A DNA stretch of 64,000 nucleotides from Kiritimatiellia bacterium (GTDB lineage Bacteria > Verrucomicrobiota > Kiritimatiellia > RFP12 > UBA1067), in contig JAEDKA010000007.1 in NCBI GenBank assembly GCA_016296065.1, positions 1-64,000 on the forward strand. Direction: 5' to 3'. Under the pieces are notes generated by a model. The model did not search any database. It saw nothing but the letters and a program-made list of their open reading frames with translations, and was not told the DNA's origin. Positions 18,601-26,446 of this stretch are shown here, one piece after another. Numbering within the stretch: position 1 is the first letter of the stretch; each line of letters starts with the position of its first letter. The translations under genes were made by a program, and so were the position numbers.

Positions 18601-19885
18601 TCCTGAGCATAGGATCAGCAAGGCGTTCCTCGACCGCGTGCAGGATGTCGTCGACATGTGCCTTGCCGAGGGGATGATCGCGATACTCAACACCCATCAC
18701 GATTCCGGCGGAGCGGGCTGGCCTGATGAATGGCTTGCGGTCGACGGAGCAAACGAGGATGCCGCGAACGCCGTCCTTGCCGACGTATGGCGCCAGATAG
18801 CGACGCGCTTCAGGGACTACGGCGAGCGGCTTGTCTTCGAGGGCTTCAACGAAGTCAGGAAGGCGACCGCGTATTCGGGCGACGACGGCCAGCAGTCCGG
18901 CAAGGACGACTGGAGCGGAAAGCCCCTCTACTGCGAAGCGGTGAACAGGTACGCGAAGACCTTCTACGACACTGTCCGCGCGACGGGCGGGAACAACGCA
19001 AGCAGATATCTGCTCATCGCGACGTATGCGGCGACCGACTACGAGCCGTCGTGCCTGGCGTGGCGCCATCCGTCGCCAGGGGACGACCATGTGATGGTCT
19101 CAATCCACGCCTACGAGCCGGGTTCGTTCTGCCTGTGGGGGGATGACCCGGAGTACAAGGAGCAGGAGTTTGCCGACTGCTTCGAAAGCGTTTTCGGAAT
19201 GCTCAAGCGCGTCTTCTCCGACAAGGGCGTCCCTGTGATTATAGGCGAGGTCAACGCGGACATGCGATTCTACGATGATGCGAAAACCATTCCGAACGAC
19301 GCGGACCGCGTGAACTGGGCCAGGCACTATGCCCGCGAAGCGGCAAGATACGGCTTCCCGTGCTTTCTCTGGGACAACGGATACGACAGGGGCATGGGGC
19401 TCGTAAACCGCATGAACGTCGAGTGGAGCCACCCCGAGATCGTCGATGCGTTCAACGAGGGCCGCAGCGTAGGGAAGGGGCTCCCAATCCCCACGGCTCA
19501 GCGCGTCACGATGACGACGGCGGCGCCCGTTCCGTATCAATGGCTTGAGCCGTATGTCCTCAAATACGGCGGCGGAGACTACGAGGCTGCGGGCAACGCC
19601 AGCGGAGCGAACGGGGGCGCGCTCTGGGAGTCGTATGTCGCGGGGCTTGATCCCGACGACCCCGACAGCCGCCTTCTGGCGTTGATCGAGATGAAGGCCG
19701 ACGGCTCGCCGGAGATATCCTGGGATCCCGATCTCAGGAACGCCGACCCGCCACGGAAGTACACGGTCCTGGGCAAGCCGTCTCTTGACGACGCGTCGTG
19801 GACAGTGGTGACGGAGGAGAACATTGACCAGATGAAGTTCTTCAAAGTCGTCGCGGAAATCGCCGGCTCCCGGCTATCATCCTGA
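15680..19885 (+). CDS. Three-part fusion: PATR-type region, GH43-CBM6-like, GH5 endoglycanase
   Basis: 1401 aa. Signal peptide about 1-24. Residues 25-450 are Gly/Asp-rich beta-repeat sequence with GGLTKLGGGTLAVVRGVVWRG. Residues about 453-905 repeat the whole architecture of the GH43-CBM6-like protein encoded at 11141-12583 (DPTSVEHNGRLYVYATNDHQQ, FDPGAAIAPDG, HFEANELNF, LDWWTFGG). Residues about 911-1275 repeat the GH5 encoded at 22994-24157, with acid/base Glu1058 in EGFNEVRK and nucleophile Glu1190 in IIGEVNAD. The C-terminus (1300-1401) ends in a small beta domain with MKFFKVVAEI. It could anchor or present two hydrolases, a debranching GH43 and a backbone-cutting GH5, on one polypeptide. 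The junction SRSAAEFVKDI matches the mature N-terminus of the free GH5, so the fusion joined mature domains cleanly. Confidence 0.88.
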   Translation: MKTTRGIVLACAATVFATVSLHGNPVWTGASSSDWWNAGNWKWWPEGYDAGNVPSVIPEPVFPDDAGGSSTVDLNGRRAEASGAVWVRRCDREMILWNGAVALDSDLNLRSTEDEGSVTKGPALRLMKLDISVNGSVNIGGDWRHDGIGTLFVEDGTVLNARDLRMAIGSGERSHYVQNGGDVRFHWFCCASRSQGGEGSIELNGGVLKVPGFEISGSGSDPYSVATTLHLNGGVLMPHPNNYGWVSGEIVPPWLPTVIGRAGAKIDTAWRDVRIASNTLTADVNDGGLTKLGGGTLAVVRGVVWRGPTKVMSGTLDLCGHSDWLPWGSKLVLGGGKVANLGPNARFSDVTVEDGEYDSSEVFCADGGTVHLKGGVLTVPKDAPYHVSVSGGSLVVSGFAPDEQVSLPACVEFPQEASGGRFDVCFAERSDVMSVFVDGEGRVSGTTQGATSPKYANGEFYGNPILDHRFTADPTSVEHNGRLYVYATNDHQQFEESAAGTGNSYEKIKTITMMSTADMVNWTYHGEIDVAAIAPWIIASWAPSVVSRVEADGQTHFYMYFSNSGAGTGVLTATSPVGPWTSPLSGPLVDQSSWFTRGCKVPFDPGAAIAPDGTGYLTFGGGGDARIVRLGADLVSVSGEASVLPAQFHFEANELNFIGNMCVYTYNVDWTGHDGWDAQCAAPSSCSMVYMTSGDPMNESSWTVRGEYNANPMNFGCMPCNNHTHLQKFKGRWYLIYHNQELQKDLVHSTRGMRNVNIDLCEVDEDTVTISPVENTRRGVEQVESLNPYGRLQAETAAATSGVRFVPLAAPGDMAARAKTGRGWIALRGADFGPTSPELLTFRARGGGRIEVHLDAPDGPLMTVCYVGGGSEFDAATSSNWAWATGVHDIFVVLDGSVELDWWTFGGFSRSAAEFVKDISLGINIGNTLDCPTANELDWGCQRVTKSLFRLYREKGIDAVRVPVTWKNQFSRDDPEHRISKAFLDRVQDVVDMCLAEGMIAILNTHHDSGGAGWPDEWLAVDGANEDAANAVLADVWRQIATRFRDYGERLVFEGFNEVRKATAYSGDDGQQSGKDDWSGKPLYCEAVNRYAKTFYDTVRATGGNNASRYLLIATYAATDYEPSCLAWRHPSPGDDHVMVSIHAYEPGSFCLWGDDPEYKEQEFADCFESVFGMLKRVFSDKGVPVIIGEVNADMRFYDDAKTIPNDADRVNWARHYAREAARYGFPCFLWDNGYDRGMGLVNRMNVEWSHPEIVDAFNEGRSVGKGLPIPTAQRVTMTTAAPVPYQWLEPYVLKYGGGDYEAAGNASGANGGALWESYVAGLDPDDPDSRLLALIEMKADGSPEISWDPDLRNADPPRKYTVLGKPSLDDASWTVVTEENIDQMKFFKVVAEIAGSRLSS

Positions 19886-19922
19886 CGGGTGATACCGCGT
19901 GACGGGGCGCAACTGATACAAT
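19876..19922 (+). promoter_or_regulatory. Promoter/operator of the second PATR gene
   Basis: ATCATCC-TGAC-GGGTGAT at 19876-19893, the closest match to the locus consensus. It overlaps the 3' end of the upstream fusion gene. After 23 nt comes TACAAT (19917-19922). The start codon at 19960 is about 37 nt further and has AAGGAATG before it, so this transcript has a leader. Confidence 0.6.
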
Positions 19923-19959
19923 ATAAGCGAAAAACATACCTTAGTGAAAGGAATGTCAT

Positions 19960-22875
19960 ATGAATAAAATAGTGGCTGCAGTCGGAATGGCGACACTGTC
20001 TCTCGGAGTGCTTGCGGAAGACAACGTTGCCAAGTACATGTGGGACGGCAACGCCGGCAATCTGAACCTTGCCGATTCCGGAAACTGGTACCTTGACGGT
20101 ACGCAGGACGGGGAAAAGCAGCGGGCACTGCCGACCTTGTCCGAAGAGTCGTATTTCAAGAACCATACGGACCGCGCAGTGCTGAAGGATCAGTCTCGTT
20201 TCGAGACTCGTAAGCTAGAGTTGTCGCAGTGGGGCGGCATTGCGCAGATCGACGTGACGAACGCCACGATGAAGGTCGTGAACAATCTGATGATCGGCTC
20301 CGGCGGCGGCAGCGCCGCCGTAAACATCTACGACGACGCGACAGTTGACGCGGGTTTCGTCGAGGTGGGCTTCTGGAACTCGCATCAAGACTGTTCGCTG
20401 AACGTGTACGGCGGCAATCTCATCGCAAGCTCGAATGACTGGGCAGGCTCGATCGTGATCGGCAAGCAGTCCGAAAGTCCGAATCATCCTGTCAAGGGCG
20501 AGATGAACGTCTATGGCGGTACGGTCTCTGCATTCAATAGCATCAAGATAGGCTACGGCCCCACGGTGAACCCTTGCAGGGAGACGGCGAGCGTCCTCAA
20601 CATCGAAGGCGGACGGACGACTGGCGTGGTGATGGAGCTCGGCTGCCACCAGCCGACGGCGTCGGGATATGTTTCGGTCTCCTGCGGAGAGCTTGCTCTC
20701 TCGGGCGACATGAACATCGCGTGCCAAGATAATGCATGGTGCGAAGTGGATGTCTCTGGCGGTTCGCTCTCCGTGGGCGGGACGCTTCGCGTCGGCAATG
20801 ACGCAGAGGCGCTTCATGCCGCGATGACGGTCTCGGGCGGCGAAGTGGATGTCGACACGCTTTCCATCGCGAGGCAGTGCGACGGCACCGTGAGTCTTAC
20901 CGGAGGCACCGTCTACGCCACGAAGATCGAGCAGAGCTCCAGCGCGCCGGAGAGTGCCGTCTCGCGCATATACGCAAACAGCGGAGAGATTGTGGCAAAG
21001 GGTGACAACGACAGTTTCATGACGCGTCTCGACGAAGTCTGTCTCGGCGCGTCCGGACTCGTAATCGACGACGGAGGTTACACGGTCAAGGCCACCGACA
21101 CCTGCACCTTCACCGGCATCGGCGGAATCACGAAGGAGGGAACCGGCACCCTCAAGCTGGATGCTGCGTACAACGCGCACGGTGTCATCAACGTCCTGTC
21201 GGGAACGCTCCGCCTGCCGGCGAATGCGACTGTTTACTGTGAAGGGGTCAATGTTGCGGAAAATGCGACTCTGAACTACAATAACGCTACAGTGGTAACA
21301 GTTACGAAAGAGGTCGTTTCTTCCGTCTGGACAGGCGCAGCGGGCGACGGAGATGTCTCTAACCCCGCGAACTGGCGTTCGGCTGTTGCCTTCTTCGGCG
21401 AAGACGGAAACGAGATTGCCGAGATTGCGGAGACCTATGACGGCGTGGCCCCAGCGGAAGACACGCCGGTCAGGGTTCCTGCCGGATTGGATCTTGGCGA
21501 TCTCACCACGGGAGAAGTGTCGTATGTCGTCGATTCGGATATCTCCCTCGTCGCGGGATTTGACGCCACCTACGAGAACTACGCCGCAGGCAGTCTTGTC
21601 GCGACGGAGAACTTGAAGATACTGAACAACCTGAACGGACTCCTGAAGTCTGCCGTCGCATGGTATGATCCGAGCGATGTCGCGACCCTCACGGTCGGAG
21701 TCGACGGATTCGTGAAGACTGTTGCAAACAAGGGCTACCTCGGCTCGAAGATGAACGCGCAGGCCCGCGAGCAGAACGGCTCCGCTGTCATTGCGGCGGA
21801 AGAGTTCAAGCAGAACGGACTCAACATCCTTGTCTTCACGAACAATGTCGGCTACACGTCCGCGGAGAAGCTTGTCACCATAGCGGACAATCAGCCGCGC
21901 GCGCTCTTCGTCGTTTCCGCGCGCCAGGTAATCGGCGACTTCGCAATAGACTACGAGTCATTCCCAGACGATGAAAAGAACAACAAGGTCGAGGTCATGG
22001 GAATCGAAATCGCTGACACGAGCCATACAGACGGGAACCAGCCGGGCGTTTGCGGAATCGACCAGGTCGGATGGGGCAACAGGGCGAAGATGCATGTAGC
22101 GAAGGATGGAAGCGACGAGCAGCAGCAAACCGATGCGGGCTTTGGTGCCGCGCCATACGGACGCGCCGTTGTCCTTGCGATGAACGCGAAGGCGACGTCC
22201 GTTTCCTGCGCGCAGAGATATCGTTCCGATGACGGGCAGAGCTTTGTTCGTAATACTAACTCTGCCGAATACCAGAAGCTCTTCGGCGGCGAGAACATGA
22301 GCGTCGACTACGGATGGCGTGCGGAGTGGAGCTGCAGGTCCAGAGGTCGTCTCGGCGAAGCGCTTGCGTTCACCCGCGACCTTGGCAGCGATGCGGCGGA
22401 GGCGGTCGAGTCGTATCTTGCGGCGAAGTGGCTCGGCGATGAATCCGCGGCAGTTGTCATCGGCACGACATCGCTGGGCAGCCTTGTCCTTGAGAACTCT
22501 GAGGTTGACTTTGACGGAGCCGCTGTCGAGATCGGCACGCTGTCCGGTTCAGGCTCAATCGTCAACGCGTCCTCTCTTGATGTAGATGCCGTCTCGTTCA
22601 ACCTTGATCCGGACGGCGCACTGCCGCGCATCTCGTTGTCGGTGTCGCTCGACCTTTCCGAATCGAGCATTGATGTTTCGTCCAACGTTCTGTCCTTGGT
22701 GGGTGAAGCTGACGCTCCCGTTGCGCTGCTCGAGACGACAGGCAGCCTTGCCATCGGGCGGCGCCGCCGCTTCACTGCAGGAAACAGGCGGTATGTAGTT
22801 TTCTCCGAAACGAATGATGGTGTGTCCAGGCTCATGGCCGGTAGGGACGCCGGATTGACGATCATCTTGAGATAG
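19960..22875 (+). CDS. Secreted PATR protein with LamG-like region
   Basis: 971 aa. Signal peptide MNKIVAAVGMATLSLGVLA. Residues 20-380 are short parallel beta repeats (MNVYGGTVSAFNSIKIGY, VSGGSLSVGGTLRVGN). A classic PATR unit ITKEGTGTLKLDAAYNAHGVINVLSGTLRL follows. Residues about 560-830 look like a LamG/concanavalin-type module (SAVAWYDPSDVATLTV, then ALAFTRDLGSDAAEAVESYLAAKWLGD). The protein ends in GLTIILR, related to the tails of the PATR proteins at 452 and 51353, with no membrane barrel. It is probably a surface glycan-contacting protein controlled with the hydrolases, as its promoter carries the strongest dyad. Function remains inferred. Confidence 0.75.
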   Translation: MNKIVAAVGMATLSLGVLAEDNVAKYMWDGNAGNLNLADSGNWYLDGTQDGEKQRALPTLSEESYFKNHTDRAVLKDQSRFETRKLELSQWGGIAQIDVTNATMKVVNNLMIGSGGGSAAVNIYDDATVDAGFVEVGFWNSHQDCSLNVYGGNLIASSNDWAGSIVIGKQSESPNHPVKGEMNVYGGTVSAFNSIKIGYGPTVNPCRETASVLNIEGGRTTGVVMELGCHQPTASGYVSVSCGELALSGDMNIACQDNAWCEVDVSGGSLSVGGTLRVGNDAEALHAAMTVSGGEVDVDTLSIARQCDGTVSLTGGTVYATKIEQSSSAPESAVSRIYANSGEIVAKGDNDSFMTRLDEVCLGASGLVIDDGGYTVKATDTCTFTGIGGITKEGTGTLKLDAAYNAHGVINVLSGTLRLPANATVYCEGVNVAENATLNYNNATVVTVTKEVVSSVWTGAAGDGDVSNPANWRSAVAFFGEDGNEIAEIAETYDGVAPAEDTPVRVPAGLDLGDLTTGEVSYVVDSDISLVAGFDATYENYAAGSLVATENLKILNNLNGLLKSAVAWYDPSDVATLTVGVDGFVKTVANKGYLGSKMNAQAREQNGSAVIAAEEFKQNGLNILVFTNNVGYTSAEKLVTIADNQPRALFVVSARQVIGDFAIDYESFPDDEKNNKVEVMGIEIADTSHTDGNQPGVCGIDQVGWGNRAKMHVAKDGSDEQQQTDAGFGAAPYGRAVVLAMNAKATSVSCAQRYRSDDGQSFVRNTNSAEYQKLFGGENMSVDYGWRAEWSCRSRGRLGEALAFTRDLGSDAAEAVESYLAAKWLGDESAAVVIGTTSLGSLVLENSEVDFDGAAVEIGTLSGSGSIVNASSLDVDAVSFNLDPDGALPRISLSVSLDLSESSIDVSSNVLSLVGEADAPVALLETTGSLAIGRRRRFTAGNRRYVVFSETNDGVSRLMAGRDAGLTIILR

Positions 22876-22909
22876 TGTGAAGTCAATGCTAATGGAGCTG
22901 CCTTCGACT

Positions 22910-22940
22910 GCGCCGCATGCCATCCTTCGGCATGCGGCGC
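22910..22940 (+). terminator. Strong hairpin after the PATR gene
   Basis: Perfect 12-bp stem: GCGCCGCATGCC (22910-22921), 7-nt loop, GGCATGCGGCGC (22929-22940). No T-run follows, so it is not a textbook intrinsic terminator. It directly abuts the operator of the next gene and may insulate it from read-through. Confidence 0.5.
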
Positions 22941-22986
22941 ATCATCCTTGTAGGTGATGGCGCAATTATGGAGACTGTGATAGAAT
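22941..22986 (+). promoter_or_regulatory. Promoter/operator of the free GH5 gene
   Basis: ATCATCC-TTGT-AGGTGAT (22941-22958), 22 nt, TAGAAT (22981-22986), 7 nt to the ATG at 22994. It fits the locus pattern at every element and predicts a leaderless mRNA. Confidence 0.65.
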
Positions 22987-22993
22987 GTTGGGC

Positions 22994-24157
22994 ATGAAAA
23001 GCAAAATAGCCATAGTACTTTCTCTCGGCGCGCTCGTCTGCGCGATGCGGCTCTCCGCGGCCGCGCCGTTCTCGCGCAGCGCGGCGGATTTCGTGAAGGA
23101 CATAACGCTCGGCATTAACATCGGCAACACTCTGGACTGTCCGAGCGGCAACGAGACGGAATGGGGGAACCGTCCCGTCACGCAGAGCCTTCTGCGCCTG
23201 TACAAGGCGAAAGGCATAAACGCAGTTCGCCTGCCGGTGACGTGGCGGCGGCAGTTTGACAGGGACGATCCGAAGCATGCGATCCGCCCGGCGTTCCTCG
23301 ACCGCGTTCAGGAAGTCGTCGACATGTGCATGGCGGAGGGCTTTGTGACGATTCTCGACATCCACCATGACGGAGGCAGCGAAGGTTGGCCCGAGGAGTG
23401 GCTGACGATCGACGGCGTAAACGAAGACCGCGCCAACCAGGTGCTTGCTGACCTGTGGCGTCAGATCGCGACGCGCTTCAGGAACTACGGCGAGAAGCTC
23501 TTGTTCGAAGGGTTCAATGAAATCCGCAAGGCTAAGAGCCATCCCGGGCCCGACGGAGGCGAGGAGGGGAAGGACGACTGGGGCGGCAATGCGTTCTACT
23601 GCAAGACGGTCAACCGCTATGCGAAGACCTTCTACGACACGGTGCGCGCGACGGGCGGGAACAACGCGAAGCGCTATCTCGTCATCCCGACGTATGCCGC
23701 GACCGGGCACGAGCCGTCGTGCCTCGCATGGGAGCATCCGAATCCGTCCGACAGCCACGTGTTGGTCGACCTTCATGTATACGAGCCGGGGTGGTTCTGT
23801 CTCTGGGGCGACAGCGCGGAATACAAGCGCGAGGAGTTCCAGAAGCGGCTTGCGGAAGTCTTCGGGCAGCATAAGCGCATATTCATCGACAAGGGCGTTC
23901 CGATCGTCTGCGGAGAGGTCAACGCCGAGCGCAGGTACCACGGCGGCGACAAGTCGAAGCCCAACGACGCGGACCGCGTGAAGTGGGCGAAGCACTTCGG
24001 GTTCGTCGCACGACGCTTTGGGTGTCCGTGCTTCATCTGGGAGCCGGGCGGCTACGAGTCGATGGGGCTGATCGACCGCGCAAAGGTAGAGTGGTCCCAT
24101 CCCGAGATAGTCGACGCCTTCAACGCTGGCCGCAAGGCCGCTGACAAAAAGCGGTAG
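22994..24157 (+). CDS. GH5 endo-beta-glycanase (cellulase/xylanase type), secreted
   Basis: 387 aa. The ATG at 22994 is preferred to one at 22985 that lies inside the -10. Signal peptide MKSKIAIVLSLGALVCAMRLSAAA. Single GH5 barrel: GINIGNTLDC at the start, VRLPVTWRRQF, DIHHDGG, acid/base Glu176 in EGFNEIRK, nucleophile Glu308 in VCGEVNAE, and a final FIWEPGG. It is close to the C-terminal GH5 of the fusion protein at 15680. GH5 members with this NIGNTLD start cut beta-1,4-glucans, mannans or xylans; the neighbours favour xylan or xyloglucan. Confidence 0.92.
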   Translation: MKSKIAIVLSLGALVCAMRLSAAAPFSRSAADFVKDITLGINIGNTLDCPSGNETEWGNRPVTQSLLRLYKAKGINAVRLPVTWRRQFDRDDPKHAIRPAFLDRVQEVVDMCMAEGFVTILDIHHDGGSEGWPEEWLTIDGVNEDRANQVLADLWRQIATRFRNYGEKLLFEGFNEIRKAKSHPGPDGGEEGKDDWGGNAFYCKTVNRYAKTFYDTVRATGGNNAKRYLVIPTYAATGHEPSCLAWEHPNPSDSHVLVDLHVYEPGWFCLWGDSAEYKREEFQKRLAEVFGQHKRIFIDKGVPIVCGEVNAERRYHGGDKSKPNDADRVKWAKHFGFVARRFGCPCFIWEPGGYESMGLIDRAKVEWSHPEIVDAFNAGRKAADKKR

Positions 24158-24190
24158 ATTCGCAGGATGCGACAGAGGCGTGCTTTGCTA

Positions 24191-24242
24191 TTGACTCTTT
24201 TAGGACAATTATGATAAAATTCAAGCATCAAATGTCCTAAAA
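24191..24242 (+). promoter_or_regulatory. hipBA promoter with inverted-repeat operator
   Basis: -35 TTGACT (24191-24196), 18-nt spacer, -10 TAAAAT. TTTTAGGACA (24198-24207) and its perfect complement TGTCCTAAAA (24233-24242) flank the -10, 25 nt apart. This is the expected layout for autorepression by the HipB-like antitoxin. Confidence 0.75.
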
Positions 24243-24254
24243 AGGTATGTTGGC

Positions 24255-24578
24255 ATGGTGAAAGGTACTAAAGAAGAAATACTTCGCCGTATAGGAAAGT
24301 CCATGCGAGAGTGGCGGCTTCGCGCCGACATAACCCAGCAGGACCTGGCTGACCGCAGCGGCGTCTCGCTCAATGCGGTTCGTCATCTCGAAGACGGCAG
24401 CGGTGCGACGCTAGGTACGTTTGTGCAGGCTTGCCGCACGCTTGGCAGGGATCGCTGGATCCTTGACCTGGAGAATTTCCCCGAAGTTAGTCCGATTGCC
24501 TTTGCCGAGGCGTTGGAGAAGGCGAAATCCGCTTCAAGGCGCACACGTGCCAGTTCAAGTAAGAGGAGGTGCCAATGA
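24255..24578 (+). CDS. hipB: HipB-like antitoxin (XRE-family repressor)
   Basis: 107 aa. The Cro/C1-type helix-turn-helix spans about residues 8-65: GKSMREWRLRADITQQDLADRSGVSLNAVRHLE. The C-terminal half is Lys/Arg/Ser-rich and probably disordered, as in antitoxins that are degraded to free the toxin. It is coupled to hipA by a 4-bp ATGA overlap. An inverted repeat TTTTAGGACA/TGTCCTAAAA around its -10 is its likely target. Confidence 0.88.
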   Translation: MVKGTKEEILRRIGKSMREWRLRADITQQDLADRSGVSLNAVRHLEDGSGATLGTFVQACRTLGRDRWILDLENFPEVSPIAFAEALEKAKSASRRTRASSSKRRCQ

Positions 24579-25783
24579 GCTACTTCCCCGTAAAGGCGGT
24601 ATCTGTTTTCCTATGGGGACGCAGGGTTGGTGTAATCGCCGGAATGCAGGATGGAAAGTGCGCTTTCGAATACGATCCGGCGTTTCGCCGCAGCGGACTC
24701 GAGATATCTCCGATTGCAATGCCGCTTTCCAAGGCTCTGTATTCCTCTGATGAGTTTGAGGTTCCGAGACGTTCTCTCCATGGCTTGCCTGGTGTGTTCG
24801 CGGATTCGCTTCCGGATTCGTTTGGGAATCGGCTTGTCCGCAAGTGGATGGAGTCGCGCGGAATCGAAGCCGGGGCGATTACCCCGCTCGATCGTCTCTC
24901 CTATGTGGGGACAAGAGGAATGGGGGCGTTGACCTACGAACCGCAGATTCGTCCGGACACCGCCGAGCCGACGGTCCTGGACATGCGCAGGCTTGTGGAC
25001 GAGTCGCATTTGGCGTTGAACGCGCGGTTGGACGGGCTTTCGGCAGACGAGTCGCTGCGCGAGATAATCAGGGTCGGCACGTCCGCAGGCGGCGCGCAGG
25101 CGAAAGCGGTCGTCGGATGGAACAGGGAGACTGATTCTTTTCTGGCCGGCGACACGGATCTTCCCGACGGCTTCGAACACTGGATATTGAAGTTTTCGCC
25201 TCGCATGGATCCGGACGCGGGAGAGCGCGAGTTTTCCGTATATACGGCGGCTAAGGCCGCCGGGATGGCAATGAGCGAGTCGCGGCTTGTGGAATTGGAC
25301 GGGCGTCGGCATTTTATGACGAAGCGATTCGACCGTGAAGGGAACCGCAGGCTGCACGTGCAGACTCTTTGCGCGCTTCAGCATCTGCCGCCCGGCAGCC
25401 CGCGCGAGCTTTGTTCGTACGACGTCCTTTTCGACACCGCCGAGGCGCTTGGGCTGGATTACGCGGAACGCGAGGAGCTGTTCCGCCAGATGGTTTTCAA
25501 CGTGTACAACCGCGAGATGGACGACCATACGAAGAACTTCTCCTTCCTGATGACGGAGGACGGCAAGTGGCACCTTGCGCCTGCGTACGATCTTACGGGA
25601 TGCCATTTCTCCGCCGGAGATCCGGGGCTGGATGATTGGCAGAACCAGCATGCGCTTTCCGTGAACGGCAAGTTCTCGCGGATTGGAGACGACGACCTTT
25701 CCGCGGTGGCGGAGAAGTACGCGATCGGCACCGCGCCCAAGGTGCTTGCGCGCGTCCGCGACGCGGTTCGGGAACTGCGGTGA
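24575..25783 (+). CDS. hipA: HipA-like serine/threonine kinase toxin
   Basis: 402 aa from ATG 24575, preceded by AGAGGAGG; a GTG at 24569 is a worse choice. HipA_N covers about 1-110. The C-terminal kinase domain has the Gly-rich VGTSAGGAQAKAV (168-179), the catalytic loop DDHTKNFSF (316-324) and the metal-binding AYDLTG with Asp339. Full length and intact. The E. coli homologue phosphorylates GltX to give persistence; the target here is unknown. The promoter, operator and terminator bracketing the pair mark it as a self-contained module. Confidence 0.93.
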   Translation: MSYFPVKAVSVFLWGRRVGVIAGMQDGKCAFEYDPAFRRSGLEISPIAMPLSKALYSSDEFEVPRRSLHGLPGVFADSLPDSFGNRLVRKWMESRGIEAGAITPLDRLSYVGTRGMGALTYEPQIRPDTAEPTVLDMRRLVDESHLALNARLDGLSADESLREIIRVGTSAGGAQAKAVVGWNRETDSFLAGDTDLPDGFEHWILKFSPRMDPDAGEREFSVYTAAKAAGMAMSESRLVELDGRRHFMTKRFDREGNRRLHVQTLCALQHLPPGSPRELCSYDVLFDTAEALGLDYAEREELFRQMVFNVYNREMDDHTKNFSFLMTEDGKWHLAPAYDLTGCHFSAGDPGLDDWQNQHALSVNGKFSRIGDDDLSAVAEKYAIGTAPKVLARVRDAVRELR

Positions 25784-25825
25784 GAAGCAGTTCTTCGCCT
25801 GGGTGCACCCGAAATTCCAAATCCC

Positions 25826-25850
25826 GCCCTTGCGACTTGCAAGGGCTTTT
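25826..25850 (+). terminator. Intrinsic terminator of hipBA
   Basis: GCCCTTGC (25826-25833), loop GACTT, GCAAGGGC (25839-25846), then TTTT. The stem is perfect and lies 43 bp after the hipA stop. Confidence 0.8.
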
Positions 25851-25986
25851 GCTATATATCACTTGTTCGGTTGAGGGGCGGGCGAAATCGCCAGATGTCT
25901 ACTGCTTCGCAAGCAACGTGCCGACTGCCGTTCCCGCGCGCACGTTCTTGAGTCAGCTTGTCTGAATGTAGAGTAGGAGTTGCGCT

Positions 25987-26004
25987 ATAGTCCACTTGGG
26001 TGAT
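25987..26004 (+). promoter_or_regulatory. Orphaned dyad operator before a decayed GH2 gene
   Basis: ATAGTCC-ACTT-GGGTGAT, matching the xylan-locus dyad. No good -10 occurs 21-23 nt downstream (only GTGTAAGTA near 26027-26035). It suggests that the broken GH2 gene that follows once belonged to the same regulon. Confidence 0.45.
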
Positions 26005-26066
26005 GGCGGGGGAGTAGTCTCGTTTGGTGTAAGTACTGTGTCAAAACAAACAGGAGGATGCTCGCC

Positions 26067-26217
26067 ATGAACAAAACATCAGTGGCGCTGATCGCGGCGA
26101 TTGCGTCATGCGGAGCATTTGCGAAGACCATTGACCTCAATGGAAAATGGAACTTCTCCAAGGATGGCGCGCCCGCGACGATCGTGCGAGTTCCGCACGA
26201 CTGGTCCATAGGCGCAG
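26067..26217 (+). pseudogene. 5' fragment of a secreted GH2-type gene
   Basis: AGGAGG, then ATG 26067 and MNKTSVALIAAIASCGAFA, a good signal peptide, then IDLNGKWNFSKDG, RVPHDWSIG. The last part is the start of a GH2 sugar-binding domain (beta-galactosidase/beta-mannosidase superfamily; VPHDW is characteristic). The homology stops near 26211-26217, where the sequence becomes the 3' end of a DNA ligase gene in another frame. The GH2 frame runs on by chance to 26543 with no family resemblance. Confidence 0.75.
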
Positions 26218-26412
26218 ACGAAGTACCTTATCGCCGGCGCCAATGTAGGCGCGACGAAGACGGAGAATGCGAGAAAGCTCGGGACGGAAGTCATCGACGA
26301 GGCGAAGCTGCTCGAATTGCTCGGTTCTGCGGGCGCTTCGGCTCCCGCCCCGGAGGCCGCCCCCGCGCCAGAAACGAAGCCCACGTCGCCGGTGCAGGGC
26401 GAGCTTTTCTGA
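26218..26412 (+). pseudogene. 3' fragment of an NAD-dependent DNA ligase gene (BRCT domain)
   Basis: In the frame beginning at 26218 the product reads TKYLIAGANVGATKTENARKL, then GTEVIDEAKLLELLG, an Ala/Pro-rich tail and QGELF, stop at 26410-26412. The xYLxAGxNxGxKxxxAxxLG pattern is the C-terminal BRCT domain of LigA. No ligase sequence lies upstream; it is joined out of frame to the GH2 start. A functional ligA must be elsewhere. Confidence 0.75.
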
Positions 26413-26446
26413 CGCGCGGCTTCACGGAAGTGAAAACCACCTGGCG

